The notes under the pieces were generated by a model, which ran no database searches, had not been told where the DNA came from, and saw only the letters and a list, made by a program, of their open reading frames with translations. The position numbers were made by a program, and so were the translations under genes. Of a stretch of DNA of 22,262 nucleotides, positions 15,142 to 22,262 are shown one piece after another (positions within the stretch are counted from its first letter, which is position 1; each line of letters begins with the position of its first letter). The DNA is from an uncultured Actinomycetes bacterium (lineage in GTDB: Bacteria; Actinomycetota; Acidimicrobiia; Acidimicrobiales; Ilumatobacteraceae): contig CALBSD010000130.1 in assembly GCA_937927625.1 (NCBI GenBank), positions 1 to 22,262 of the forward strand. The letters are read 5' to 3'.

Positions 15142-16344
15142 CTAGTCGGCGAACAAAGGCAAGAACGTGTGGATGTCCTTGCATGCGGTCACTGCCTTCT
15201 GGAAAGTGTCGATGTGCAACTTCACATGCTCCACCCCTTCTGCAGGGAACTCCACGACCAAGCGCACTTCGTTCTCACGCAATGACAAGCGAGCACCGAC
15301 TAGCACCTCATTCATGCGGTTGATCTCGTTGTAGACATTCAGAGTTTCCGGAACGTCCTCAGCAACGATGTATGTGAAGCGCACCGTTTCAGAGTCATCG
15401 TGCATTGCATGGATTGACGCATAGCAATCGGTTTCACCCAACTTGAATTCAATGAATGGCGGCAACTGCTCACTGTCGTGATCTGCCACTGCCATGCCCG
15501 CCTTCTTCAGATTGCGTACAAGCTTCACGTGCCACCGCGCGAGATATTCCGGGTACAACGGCATACGTGCACCCCAGTTGTCACCGACGAAATACGCGTA
15601 TTCAGCGTCCTTGCCGTCAACGAAAATCTTGACGCCGTTGTCTTTATCTTTCACTCGTACAACGTTTGCGACGGGGTACGGAAAGAACGAAGTAGCAATG
15701 GTCCCTTGCGTGCGTGCCGACACCGCACCTGTAATGCGCTGCGCCCCGAAGCGGCGCCAGTCCACCGTCCATGCGAATTGATTGTCTTGAAGGACAATCG
15801 ATGCGAACGGATACACGTTGACTTCACTCCAGTCGACACCACCAGGGTTCGCAAGGATGAAACTTGCGAACTGGGCCATGTCAGACATTGACACTTCGGC
15901 AACGGCAGGTCCATCCTCTTTCCCACTTGGACTTCCCAAATAGGGCAGGTCCTTTGCAGAGAACTTTGCATTCTCTGGATGATCAATGGAGATGTAACGA
16001 CCACTATCAGAACGAGCGATGATGGTTCCTTCAACTTCGTTGCAGAAGATGTCTGCGCCATCGCCATCGCTCATCAGTTCCAGCAACAACTCAATGAAGA
16101 TATGTGGAATGGGAAGAGCAAACGAAGGATCGTTGGGTTCGGCATCTGCAGTCACCCACGTGAGCATCATGCGGTCGCGGATAACCCACAGGCGCTTGCA
16201 GTTGTCAGTCTTCGTCAGCCAGACGTTTTGGTTAATGCCCGACTTCAGATTCAACGACTGTGTCACCACCAACACTTCCAGTACCTCGCGCAGCGTGACG
16301 CGAATCTGCCATTCAGAACGGTTTGTCTCGAACTGTGGAATCAT
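15142..16344 (-). CDS. YbjN-domain protein, paralogue of the gene at 16951
   Basis: A 400-residue soluble protein. The last ~100 residues have the YbjN (type III secretion chaperone-like) pattern: a strand, then ETLNVYNEINRMN, strands, and a final helix. The middle part aligns by eye with the protein at 16951: DNQFAWTVDWRRF against NDQLTARRDWSVF, and YFVGDNWGARMPL against FLNGEIWGIRIEL. The two preceding beta-rich segments could be DNA-clamp-like repeats, but this rests on pattern only. YbjN relatives are cytoplasmic and poorly understood. Its ATG at 16344 overlaps the stop of the preceding small gene by one base (TAATG), so the two are translationally coupled. The LIM-DA1 gene follows 33 bases later. 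No function is assigned. Confidence 0.72.
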   Translation of the reverse strand: MIPQFETNRSEWQIRVTLREVLEVLVVTQSLNLKSGINQNVWLTKTDNCKRLWVIRDRMMLTWVTADAEPNDPSFALPIPHIFIELLLELMSDGDGADIFCNEVEGTIIARSDSGRYISIDHPENAKFSAKDLPYLGSPSGKEDGPAVAEVSMSDMAQFASFILANPGGVDWSEVNVYPFASIVLQDNQFAWTVDWRRFGAQRITGAVSARTQGTIATSFFPYPVANVVRVKDKDNGVKIFVDGKDAEYAYFVGDNWGARMPLYPEYLARWHVKLVRNLKKAGMAVADHDSEQLPPFIEFKLGETDCYASIHAMHDDSETVRFTYIVAEDVPETLNVYNEINRMNEVLVGARLSLRENEVRLVVEFPAEGVEHVKLHIDTFQKAVTACKDIHTFLPLFAD

Positions 16345-16754
16345 TAATCACGCTCCACACGCACATGTGTGGTTGGCGTAAAGCGCACCTTTGCGGCGTC
16401 TCCCACAATTGCTGGCCCAAGGTTGAGCTGCGCATTGTGTGCATGGTGCTGGACGATCACTTCATCTGCTTCTTCGAGGATGCGATACACATCAATCAGA
16501 CGCGATGACAACTGCCTTGCCTTGCCGATGGGAATTTGGGTGAACCCGATGAAGAACTCGCCCTCTTCAGTACGTGCCAGATAGACCCAAGTGGTGTCCT
16601 CACCCGGGCAAGGGCCAAAGACATCAGTGAAGTGACGATTCAAATCGCGAATCTTCGGCTCCAGGTCGAGAACAATCTTTTCGATTTCCTCGAATGACTG
16701 CGACGGATCAAACGGCTCGAAGCCGTCGCCAAAAGGGGAAGGTGAATGGGACAT
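16344..16754 (-). CDS. Small conserved-looking protein of unknown function
   Basis: A 136-residue soluble protein I do not recognise. The first ~50 residues are acidic and helical (SFEEIEKIVLDLEPKIRDLN), the middle is beta-type (TTWVYLARTEEGEFFIGFTQ), then a helix (RQLSSRLIDVYRILEEADE) and a short basic C-terminal strand. The start is well supported by AAGGAG about eight bases before ATG 16754. Its TAA overlaps the ATG of the 15142 gene. Because it sits between two paralogous YbjN-domain genes and is coupled to one, it probably works with them. Confidence 0.75.
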   Translation of the reverse strand: MSHSPSPFGDGFEPFDPSQSFEEIEKIVLDLEPKIRDLNRHFTDVFGPCPGEDTTWVYLARTEEGEFFIGFTQIPIGKARQLSSRLIDVYRILEEADEVIVQHHAHNAQLNLGPAIVGDAAKVRFTPTTHVRVERD

Positions 16755-16950
16755 GTAGATACTCCTTGTTGAGGGATTTCGGTTTATTGGATGAGGAAAG
16801 TCCGAAAACTGAATCTCGGATAAGTCAGGCCGAGGCTTAGTTCTTGGACATTCGTCGAAGCCGAAATATGAGCATCTACATTCCTTTCTCTACGGGGCTT
16901 TCGCGGGGGGGGGTTTGATAGTTAATCATCTATTTAAGGTCAATGCAACC
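16755..16950. other. 196-base intergenic stretch with a G9 tract
   Basis: I see no gene here. A run of nine G (16905-16913) stands out. On the minus strand TTGACC with A+T-rich sequence behind it could be a -35 region for the gene at 16754, but no convincing -10 is placed at 17 bases. The AAGGAG ribosome site of that gene lies at the left edge. No strong hairpin is visible for ending the 16951 transcript. Confidence 0.4.
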
Positions 16951-18144
16951 CTAAATAAAGACTCCGACAACTTCTGCTACAACTTTTGACTTCTCGACAA
17001 GATCAATCACAGCATTTGATGTGAGCTCTAATTCTTCTGCGGCGATATCGCGAATCGCAACCAAGTCAGTTTTATGACGCACCAATTTCACATTGGTCCA
17101 CTGGTTATTCCAACCATTGATCTCTGATGCAATCTCCAGATTCCAAGGCGCATCGGTAAGCACCACAGAAGATATGCGGAAGTAATCATCTTGTCCGTCA
17201 ATGCCCTTCACGATTTCCACTGAGACATCAGTGTCTTCATGATGGCAATTCACTATGGGGCTCCAACCAATGCGTTCATCTTGGTCGACATCAATCAGGT
17301 TCTCCGACAACGATTGCACGAGACGACCGCGATATTGATGCACAGTTTCAGTGCCCAGTTCAATACGAATACCCCATATTTCACCGTTCAAAAACGCGAT
17401 ATTGGGGGTCTCATCGCAGAAACAAAACTGCACCGTGTCTGTGCCATAACAATCGGAGAAGAAAAGTTCGCGTGGGAGCGCATTCGGATACGACGAAAAG
17501 TCATGAGGCTCGCTTCCACGTGCGGGAATCGTGACTGCAACCACTGGTCCATCGAAAACAGACCAATCGCGACGCGCTGTCAATTGATCGTTTGCAAATG
17601 AAAATTCAATGAACGGGAAGGGACCGGGAAGATCATCCATATCAGGCGAAATGGGAAGCATGTCTAATGCACGACCGAGGTGTGCCAACTCTTTGGTTTC
17701 AACCGAGAACTGCGAAGTTGCGTTGAAGGAGACATCCATTGCCTTCTTCCCCTGGACGGGAAGGTCAAGGTCAATGCGTGTTTCACCATTGAGAATAGAC
17801 AACTGGCTCGTAGTGAAATCAACGTCAATTGTCGTGTCTGACGCGAACTCGAACAGTTCATTAATGAATTCCAGAACATTGATTGTTAACGAGAGATGAC
17901 CCTCTGTTGGTCCACCATCTGCGGGGAACTCTTTGAACCCGATGATGTTTTGTTCACGAACCAACCAGCGGCGTGTCGTTGTACCGAATTGCAATTGAAA
18001 GCGGTACCCCATGAAGGGTTCAGGGGCGTAGCGAATGGCCATCTGCAAAACGCTCTTTGCCTCTTCATGTGAAATGGAGAAGGTGAACTTCTCGGGAAGT
18101 CCAGCGGGATTGGTGGCACCTGTAATAGAGGAAGAATCAGACAT
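16951..18144 (-). CDS. YbjN-domain protein, paralogue of the gene at 15142
   Basis: A 397-residue soluble acidic protein. Residues ~20-130 contain beta-rich sequence (RRWLVREQNIIGF, DVDFTTSQLSILNG, IDLDLPVQG) that recalls a sliding-clamp-type repeat. Residues ~140-275 repeat that kind of pattern (VSFNATSQFSV, then RRDWSVF and WGIRIELG). Residues ~295-397 look YbjN-like (YFRISSVVL, LEIASEINGWN, then a terminal helix). The overall layout matches the 15142 protein, with only scattered identities, so the duplication is old. GAGG lies about 11 bases before ATG 18144. It follows ilvD by 103 bases with a hairpin between, so it is probably its own transcription unit. Function unknown; the clamp comparison is weak. 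Confidence 0.7.
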   Translation of the reverse strand: MSDSSSITGATNPAGLPEKFTFSISHEEAKSVLQMAIRYAPEPFMGYRFQLQFGTTTRRWLVREQNIIGFKEFPADGGPTEGHLSLTINVLEFINELFEFASDTTIDVDFTTSQLSILNGETRIDLDLPVQGKKAMDVSFNATSQFSVETKELAHLGRALDMLPISPDMDDLPGPFPFIEFSFANDQLTARRDWSVFDGPVVAVTIPARGSEPHDFSSYPNALPRELFFSDCYGTDTVQFCFCDETPNIAFLNGEIWGIRIELGTETVHQYRGRLVQSLSENLIDVDQDERIGWSPIVNCHHEDTDVSVEIVKGIDGQDDYFRISSVVLTDAPWNLEIASEINGWNNQWTNVKLVRHKTDLVAIRDIAAEELELTSNAVIDLVEKSKVVAEVVGVFI

Positions 18145-18221
18145 TGGATTCGCATCCTCGCAAAAGGGTGCGACAGGGTTCCCAGCCCAATCGGGGTAAG
18201 GGTTTCCTCAGAATCCAGGCG

Positions 18222-18243
18222 CTGAAACACCCACGAGTTTCAG
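18222..18243 (-). terminator. Hairpin just after ilvD
   Basis: CTGAAAC (18222-18228) pairs perfectly with GTTTCAG (18237-18243) around an 8-base loop. It begins four bases after the ilvD stop codon in the direction of transcription. There is no following U-run, so at best it is a U-less terminator or an mRNA 3'-end-stabilising stem. Confidence 0.35.
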
Positions 18244-18247
18244 ATGA

Positions 18248-19960
18248 CTATGCAGTGGGGTTTGTGATGGCGCCAGTCTCAGCACCTTGCACCAGCTTTG
18301 CAAACTTGGCTAGAACACCCGTGGTGTAGCGCGGCGGGTTGGGCTTCCATCCCACCTTGCGCTTCTCCAGTTCTGCAGCATCGACAAGAACATCGAGGGC
18401 CTTGCTTGGTACGTCGATACGAATGCGATCACCTTCATTGACGAACGCGATTGGACCACCATCAACTGCTTCTGGTGCAACGTGACCAATGCAGAAGCCC
18501 CATGTGCCACCAGAGAAACGACCATCAGTAATGAGCGCAACGGTGGAGCCCATGCCGGCACCCTTCAGTGCACCAGTAATTGCGAGCATTTCTCGCATAC
18601 CGGGGCCACCCTTCGGGCCTTCGTAACGAATAACTATGACATCGCCGTGATTAATTTTCCCGGTCATGATTGCGTCCATCGCGCCGTCTTCACCGTCGAA
18701 CACTCGCGCAGGACCTTCAAACTGCAACTGGTCTTTTGTCAGACCAGCAACCTTCACAACGCTGCCCTTTGGAGCAAGCGTTCCACTAAGGATGTTGATA
18801 CCACCTTCTGCGTGAATCGGATCATTCAGTGGATGTACGACATCACCGTCAGGCTGTGGCGGATTGATGTCTGCCAAGTTCTCGGCCATTGTCTTGCCAG
18901 TGCATGTCAATACGTCGCCGTGCAACAAACCTGCGTCAAGAAGGTGCTTCAGAACAACGGGAACACCACCAATGCGGTGCATATCGGACATGTGGTATTT
19001 GCCGCCAGGCTTGGTGTCAGCAATGTGTGGCACCTTGTCAGCAATACGGTTGAAGTCTTCCAACTTCAAATCAACGCCAGCTTCGTTGGCAATCGCAAGT
19101 AGGTGCAACACAGCGTTTGTACTGCCGCCCAAAGCGTTTGTAACAGCAATTGCATTCTCAAATGCCTTCTTCGTCATGATGTCGCGTGGGCGAATGCCAA
19201 GACGCAACATGTTGACAACCGCCGCACCAGCAAGTTCTGCGTCTCCTTCGCGTGAACGATCAATTGCAGGTGCCGATGCAGTGCCAGGAAGGCTCATGCC
19301 GAGTGCTTCTGCAATAGAAGACATTGTGTTTGCAGTGAACATGCCACCACATGCGCCTTCACCAGGGCACGCAGACTTTTCAATCTCTGTGAGTTCTTCT
19401 TGCGACATTGTTCCGGCAGCAACTGCACCGATTGCTTCGAACACGGTGGTGATGTCAATGTTCTTGCCATCATGATGACCTGGCATTGTGGAGCCGTTGT
19501 ACACGAACACGCTGGACACATTGAGACGTGCAGCAGCCATCAACATTGCGGGAATGCTCTTGTCACAACCAGCGAGACCAACGAAACCATCAAAGCGCTC
19601 ACCGTGAATCACAGTTTCAACTGAGTCGGTAATGACTTCGCGTGACACGAGTGATGCACGCATGCCTTCGTGACCCATGCTGATGCCGTCAGAAACAGTG
19701 ATGGTGCCGAACTCAAGTGCAACACCACCCGCCTCGCGCACACCCTTCTTCGCATGTTCTGCAAGACGGCGCAAAGACATGTTGCATGGTGTTACTTCGT
19801 TCCACGCAGAGGCAATACCCACCTGTGGCTTTTGCCAGTCATCATCCGTCAGACCGACCGCGCGCAACATGGCACGAGCAGCTGCCTTCTGATTGCCATC
19901 GGTGACGTCGCGGCTGCGAGGCTTGATGTCGATAGGAGTTCCGTCTGCGCTGAATGACAT
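18248..19960 (-). CDS. ilvD: Dihydroxy-acid dehydratase
   Basis: Fe-S enzyme that dehydrates 2,3-dihydroxy-3-methylbutanoate and -pentanoate to the 2-oxo acids, the third step of valine and isoleucine synthesis. The 570-residue product has normal family length and all landmarks: TPCNMSL (Cys59), GCDKSIPAML (Cys132), CPGEGACGGMFTANTM (Cys204), and the C-terminal signature DGRFSGGTWGFCIGHVAPEA. The three cysteines are the expected cluster ligands. An in-frame GTG at 19969 would add three residues; I prefer ATG 19960, though neither has a strong ribosome site. It begins 44 bases after the iron permease gene on the same strand and may be read through from it, which would place an iron-dependent enzyme behind an iron-regulated promoter (inference). 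Confidence 0.96.
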   Translation of the reverse strand: MSFSADGTPIDIKPRSRDVTDGNQKAAARAMLRAVGLTDDDWQKPQVGIASAWNEVTPCNMSLRRLAEHAKKGVREAGGVALEFGTITVSDGISMGHEGMRASLVSREVITDSVETVIHGERFDGFVGLAGCDKSIPAMLMAAARLNVSSVFVYNGSTMPGHHDGKNIDITTVFEAIGAVAAGTMSQEELTEIEKSACPGEGACGGMFTANTMSSIAEALGMSLPGTASAPAIDRSREGDAELAGAAVVNMLRLGIRPRDIMTKKAFENAIAVTNALGGSTNAVLHLLAIANEAGVDLKLEDFNRIADKVPHIADTKPGGKYHMSDMHRIGGVPVVLKHLLDAGLLHGDVLTCTGKTMAENLADINPPQPDGDVVHPLNDPIHAEGGINILSGTLAPKGSVVKVAGLTKDQLQFEGPARVFDGEDGAMDAIMTGKINHGDVIVIRYEGPKGGPGMREMLAITGALKGAGMGSTVALITDGRFSGGTWGFCIGHVAPEAVDGGPIAFVNEGDRIRIDVPSKALDVLVDAAELEKRKVGWKPNPPRYTTGVLAKFAKLVQGAETGAITNPTA

Positions 19961-20004
19961 GTTGACCACGCTACTGCCCCGCCTTAAATGACCGAGGGGT
20001 AGAC

Positions 20005-20823
20005 CTAGCTCTGAGCAGGTGATTTCGTGCGTGCGCCACGCAAGAACAAGACGCTCACGGGGACCAGATACGCGAAGTAAGCAATCAGACGAATGCGTTC
20101 CGTCTCGGCATGCCAGCCGAAGAAGCCCTTCATGAAGTCATAGAAGGTGCCGCTCGACCAGGTTCCGGATGTGATGGTCCATGCGTTCGAAATGAGCCAT
20201 CCATCTTCGAATCCAAAGAATTCACGGAATTCGTGAAACGCCTTACCAACGAGTCCAGCTGCGAACAAGATGAGCAGGATTCCGGTGACATTGAAGAAAG
20301 TGCGCAAATTAATGCGATGTCCACCCAAGTAAAAGAGACGTCCAAGAACCGCGGCCACAACAAGTCCAATCAGTCCGCCGATGACAACACTGATGCCACT
20401 GGCGGATGCAGTTTCAGCCGAGAGAAGGAAGAGAACCGTCTCGAGGCCTTCGCGCAAAACTGCAACAAACGCAATGGCGATAATGGCTTTTGCTGTTGTT
20501 GCGGAATCGATTTGTGAGCGAAGTTCCTCGCCCATTGAACGCGAGTTCTTCCGCATCCAGAAGATCATCCACGTCAAGACCGACGCGGCCAAGATTGCGA
20601 TGGAACCTTCAATGAACATCTCCGGCTTGCCCGTGAATTCGCCAACAAAGAGATGAAATGCAATTCCGCCAGCGACGCAAACAGCCGCTGCCAGTGCGGC
20701 ACCACGCCACACTGATTGGATGTCCGCGCGGCGGTCACTCTTGACGAGATACGAAATAAGGATTGCAAGAACAATCGCAATTTCGAGGCCTTCACGAAGT
20801 GTGATGAGGAAGCTTGCGCCCAT
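20005..20823 (-). CDS. FTR1/EfeU-type high-affinity iron permease
   Basis: A 272-residue integral membrane protein with about seven helices. It holds the two hallmark iron-binding motifs REGLE at 10-14 (TLREGLEIA) and 124-128 (VLREGLETV). Members of this family (yeast Ftr1p, bacterial EfeU) import iron across the cytoplasmic membrane, usually with an oxidase or an EfeO/EfeB pair. No EfeO or EfeB gene lies in this window, so it may act alone or with partners elsewhere. AAGGA precedes ATG 20823. The 105-base upstream region carries a predicted promoter overlapped by two TTAGG-N4-CCTA-type palindromes, consistent with repression by a DtxR/IdeR regulator when iron is plentiful. Confidence 0.93.
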   Translation of the reverse strand: MGASFLITLREGLEIAIVLAILISYLVKSDRRADIQSVWRGAALAAAVCVAGGIAFHLFVGEFTGKPEMFIEGSIAILAASVLTWMIFWMRKNSRSMGEELRSQIDSATTAKAIIAIAFVAVLREGLETVLFLLSAETASASGISVVIGGLIGLVVAAVLGRLFYLGGHRINLRTFFNVTGILLILFAAGLVGKAFHEFREFFGFEDGWLISNAWTITSGTWSSGTFYDFMKGFFGWHAETERIRLIAYFAYLVPVSVLFLRGARTKSPAQS

Positions 20824-20844
20824 ATCAGTATTCCTTGGGGGTTG

Positions 20845-20858
20845 TTAGGTGTACCTAA
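20845..20858. promoter_or_regulatory. DtxR/IdeR-like operator 1 upstream of the iron permease
   Basis: TTAGGTGTACCTAA has perfect 6-base arms (TTAGGT/ACCTAA) around two bases. The arms match the half-sites of DtxR/IdeR boxes, although the spacing is tighter than the classical 19-base box. It lies just downstream of the predicted transcription start, where a bound repressor would block elongation or initiation. Confidence 0.6.
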
Positions 20859-20870
20859 TGACTTAAACAG

Positions 20871-20900
20871 ATGTTAGGCACCCCTACCACTCGAATGCAA
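20871..20900 (-). promoter_or_regulatory. Predicted promoter of the iron permease gene
   Basis: On the minus strand TTGCAT (20895-20900) is followed after 18 bases by TAACAT (20871-20876). Both boxes match common sigma-70-type elements moderately. The -10 box overlaps the second DtxR-like palindrome. Confidence 0.5.
20874..20887. promoter_or_regulatory. DtxR/IdeR-like operator 2, imperfect
   Basis: TTAGGCACCCCTAC repeats the TTAGG-N4-CCTA layout of operator 1, exactly 29 bases away, with one arm base changed at the end. It overlaps the -10 box and spacer of the predicted promoter, where it could exclude RNA polymerase. Confidence 0.45.
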
Positions 20901-20928
20901 CCCCCGTCAGCGGAATTTCTGGGGCCAC

Positions 20929-22185
20929 CTACCGGCGATCGCGCTGAGCCCCAAAGCCGAAGAGGTTGCTCGCCACCTTGCGCATCTGGATCTCCTCAGA
21001 GCCTTCTGTGATGCGGTAGCGGCGGTGATGTCGATAGATGTGCTCAAAGGGCATGTGGCGGCTGTAGCCGACTCCCCCGCAGGTCTGCATTGCTCGGTCA
21101 GCAGCGTCGCATGCCAATCGATTTGCTCGGTAGTTGCACATCGCCACGAGATGCGTGACCTCCATGTGATGTTTGTGGTCCAGCATCCATGCCGTGTATC
21201 GAATCATCTGGCGCAACATCGCAGCTTCAGTATGAAGCTCAACCAACGGGAACTGAATTCCTTGGTTCGTACTCAGTTTCTTTCCCCATGTGATGCGCTC
21301 ATTCGAATACTTCACAGCTTCATCAATGCAGTACTGCGCGGCACCCAGTGAACTTGCAGCCTGACGAATGCGATTCTCATGCACGAAATGTTGTGCGAGT
21401 GCAAGGCCTTCTTCCAGCGGACCAAAGACTGCGTCGGCACCGACACGCACATCAGTGAGACTCACCTCTGCATGGTCTGTTGGCATGTTGAATGTCCACC
21501 AGAAGAATTCCACTTTGAATCCAGGTGCATCGGTGGGAACGAGGAATGCGGTGATTCCCTTCGCGTCACCTTTGTTGCCACTAGTACGCGCGAAGATGAT
21601 GTCGTGTGTGGCGTGGTGCAAACCACTGTTCCAACGCTTCATGCCGTTGATGACCCACTCATCGCCATCGCGATACGCAGTGGTTTCCAAGTACGTTGCA
21701 TCACTGCCGTGATCAGGTTCAGTGAGACCAAATGCGAGGCGCTTTGTTCCTTCAAGGAAGCCGGGCATCCACTCTTTCTTCTGTTCGTCCGTACCGAAAT
21801 CACGCATCATCAACACTGTGGGGAAGTTGCCAACGATGCTGCTCTCATTTTGCAAGTCATTATGAAGGCCAAGACCCTTTGCAGCGAGATGCTCTCGGAT
21901 GACGGCCATCGTGAGATTGCTGGCGCTCTTGCCACCAAACTCTTCTGGCAATGCAAGACGTAGCCAACCGGCTTTGTCTGCGCGTGTTCGCATTTCACGC
22001 AACAGGGCTTCCCACTCTGCAGTGGGGACGCCATCGTTTTCGAAGTCAGTGCGGGACCATTCACGACGATGATCAAAGAAACGTTCGTTGTCGTCTTGCG
22101 CTTGTAAGGGTTTGATCTCAGCCTCAATAAAGGCATCAATTTCTTTCAGCATGTTGAGTGTCTCTTGCGGTACTGCGAAGTCCAT
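20929..22185 (-). CDS. Acyl-CoA dehydrogenase family protein
   Basis: FAD-dependent oxidation of an acyl-CoA to the 2-enoyl-CoA. The 418-residue product has the three family regions: an N-terminal helical part; a middle beta domain with FGLTEPDHGSDA and GDEWVINGMKRWNSG; and a C-terminal helical part with ENRIRQAASSLGAAQYC, QTCGGVGYSRHMP and YRITEGSEEIQMRKVA. The Glu in ITEGSEE sits where the catalytic base of medium-chain-type enzymes is. Together with the length this suggests an active catabolic enzyme, but the acyl chain specificity is not predictable. ATG 22185 is used; an in-frame GTG at 22206 has AAGG seven bases upstream and would add seven residues, so the start is unsettled. Iron-regulated sequences begin after its stop. 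Confidence 0.93.
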   Translation of the reverse strand: MDFAVPQETLNMLKEIDAFIEAEIKPLQAQDDNERFFDHRREWSRTDFENDGVPTAEWEALLREMRTRADKAGWLRLALPEEFGGKSASNLTMAVIREHLAAKGLGLHNDLQNESSIVGNFPTVLMMRDFGTDEQKKEWMPGFLEGTKRLAFGLTEPDHGSDATYLETTAYRDGDEWVINGMKRWNSGLHHATHDIIFARTSGNKGDAKGITAFLVPTDAPGFKVEFFWWTFNMPTDHAEVSLTDVRVGADAVFGPLEEGLALAQHFVHENRIRQAASSLGAAQYCIDEAVKYSNERITWGKKLSTNQGIQFPLVELHTEAAMLRQMIRYTAWMLDHKHHMEVTHLVAMCNYRANRLACDAADRAMQTCGGVGYSRHMPFEHIYRHHRRYRITEGSEEIQMRKVASNLFGFGAQRDRR

Positions 22186-22262
22186 AAGCGAACAGTACGT
22201 CCCCACGAAGACGCCTTAATCACCGAGAGGAATTAGCCCCGTCGCGACTGCATGATGGCGGA

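Noticed and set aside
18482..19475. Plus-strand frames of about 200 residues opposite ilvD
   Set aside because: The opposite strand encodes full-length dihydroxy-acid dehydratase with every signature; these are shadows.
22233..22262. Possible C-terminal end of another minus-strand gene at the right edge (nine codons and TAA)
   Set aside because: Too short to identify, and a second frame is also open at the edge, so no gene can be supported.
1..22262. Mobile element, CRISPR array or RNA gene
   Set aside because: No transposase, integrase, terminal inverted repeat pair, regularly spaced repeat or tRNA-like cloverleaf was recognised on either strand.

Overview
The window looks like a chromosomal segment of an actinobacterium, probably an Acidimicrobiia or Ilumatobacter-like lineage. 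This is inferred from the mix of a long-form inositol-3-phosphate synthase, a DUF3054 protein, a haloalkane dehalogenase, an acyl-CoA dehydrogenase and DtxR/IdeR-like operators. I saw no rRNA, tRNA, CRISPR array, transposase, integrase or origin.

Left flank (1-2066, + strand): the 3' end of a haloalkane dehalogenase, inositol-3-phosphate synthase and a small DUF3054 membrane protein. Right flank (18248-22185, - strand): dihydroxy-acid dehydratase (ilvD), an FTR1-type iron permease with two DtxR-like palindromes over its promoter, and an acyl-CoA dehydrogenase. These are ordinary metabolic genes.

Between them (2067-15108) lies a multi-gene signalling and membrane cluster. A minus-strand run, in transcription order, holds: a membrane protein with an FHA domain; a vWA protein with a damaged metal site; a close paralogue with an intact MIDAS; a PP2C-type phosphatase with a coiled-coil N-terminus; an atypical serine/threonine kinase; a membrane-anchored trypsin-like protease; a DUF2752 protein; and two zinc-ribbon membrane proteins. 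Diverging from it across 48 bases is a plus-strand operon: a second, transmembrane atypical kinase; a zinc-ribbon/acidic/coiled-coil membrane protein; and a small protein whose single membrane helix carries a MotB-like Tyr-x-Asp. Converging on that operon is a LIM-like zinc-finger protein fused to a DA1-type HExxH peptidase. The vWA + PP2C + kinase core matches the known TerY-P/YegI-YegK-YegL type of phosphorylation module, but no Ter proteins are present and the set is much larger.

The most striking observation is a short motif, R-P-x-[I/L]-x-[M/I], at the free N- or C-termini of five otherwise unrelated proteins: kinase, protease, degenerate vWA, FHA protein and LIM-DA1 peptidase. It looks like a shared docking motif that would tie these proteins, including the separately transcribed DA1 peptidase, into one system.

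Between the peptidase and ilvD (15142-18144, - strand) are two paralogous ~400-residue proteins with a small unknown protein between them. Each ends in a YbjN-like domain and may carry clamp-like repeats in front of it. They could share an operon with the DA1 peptidase.
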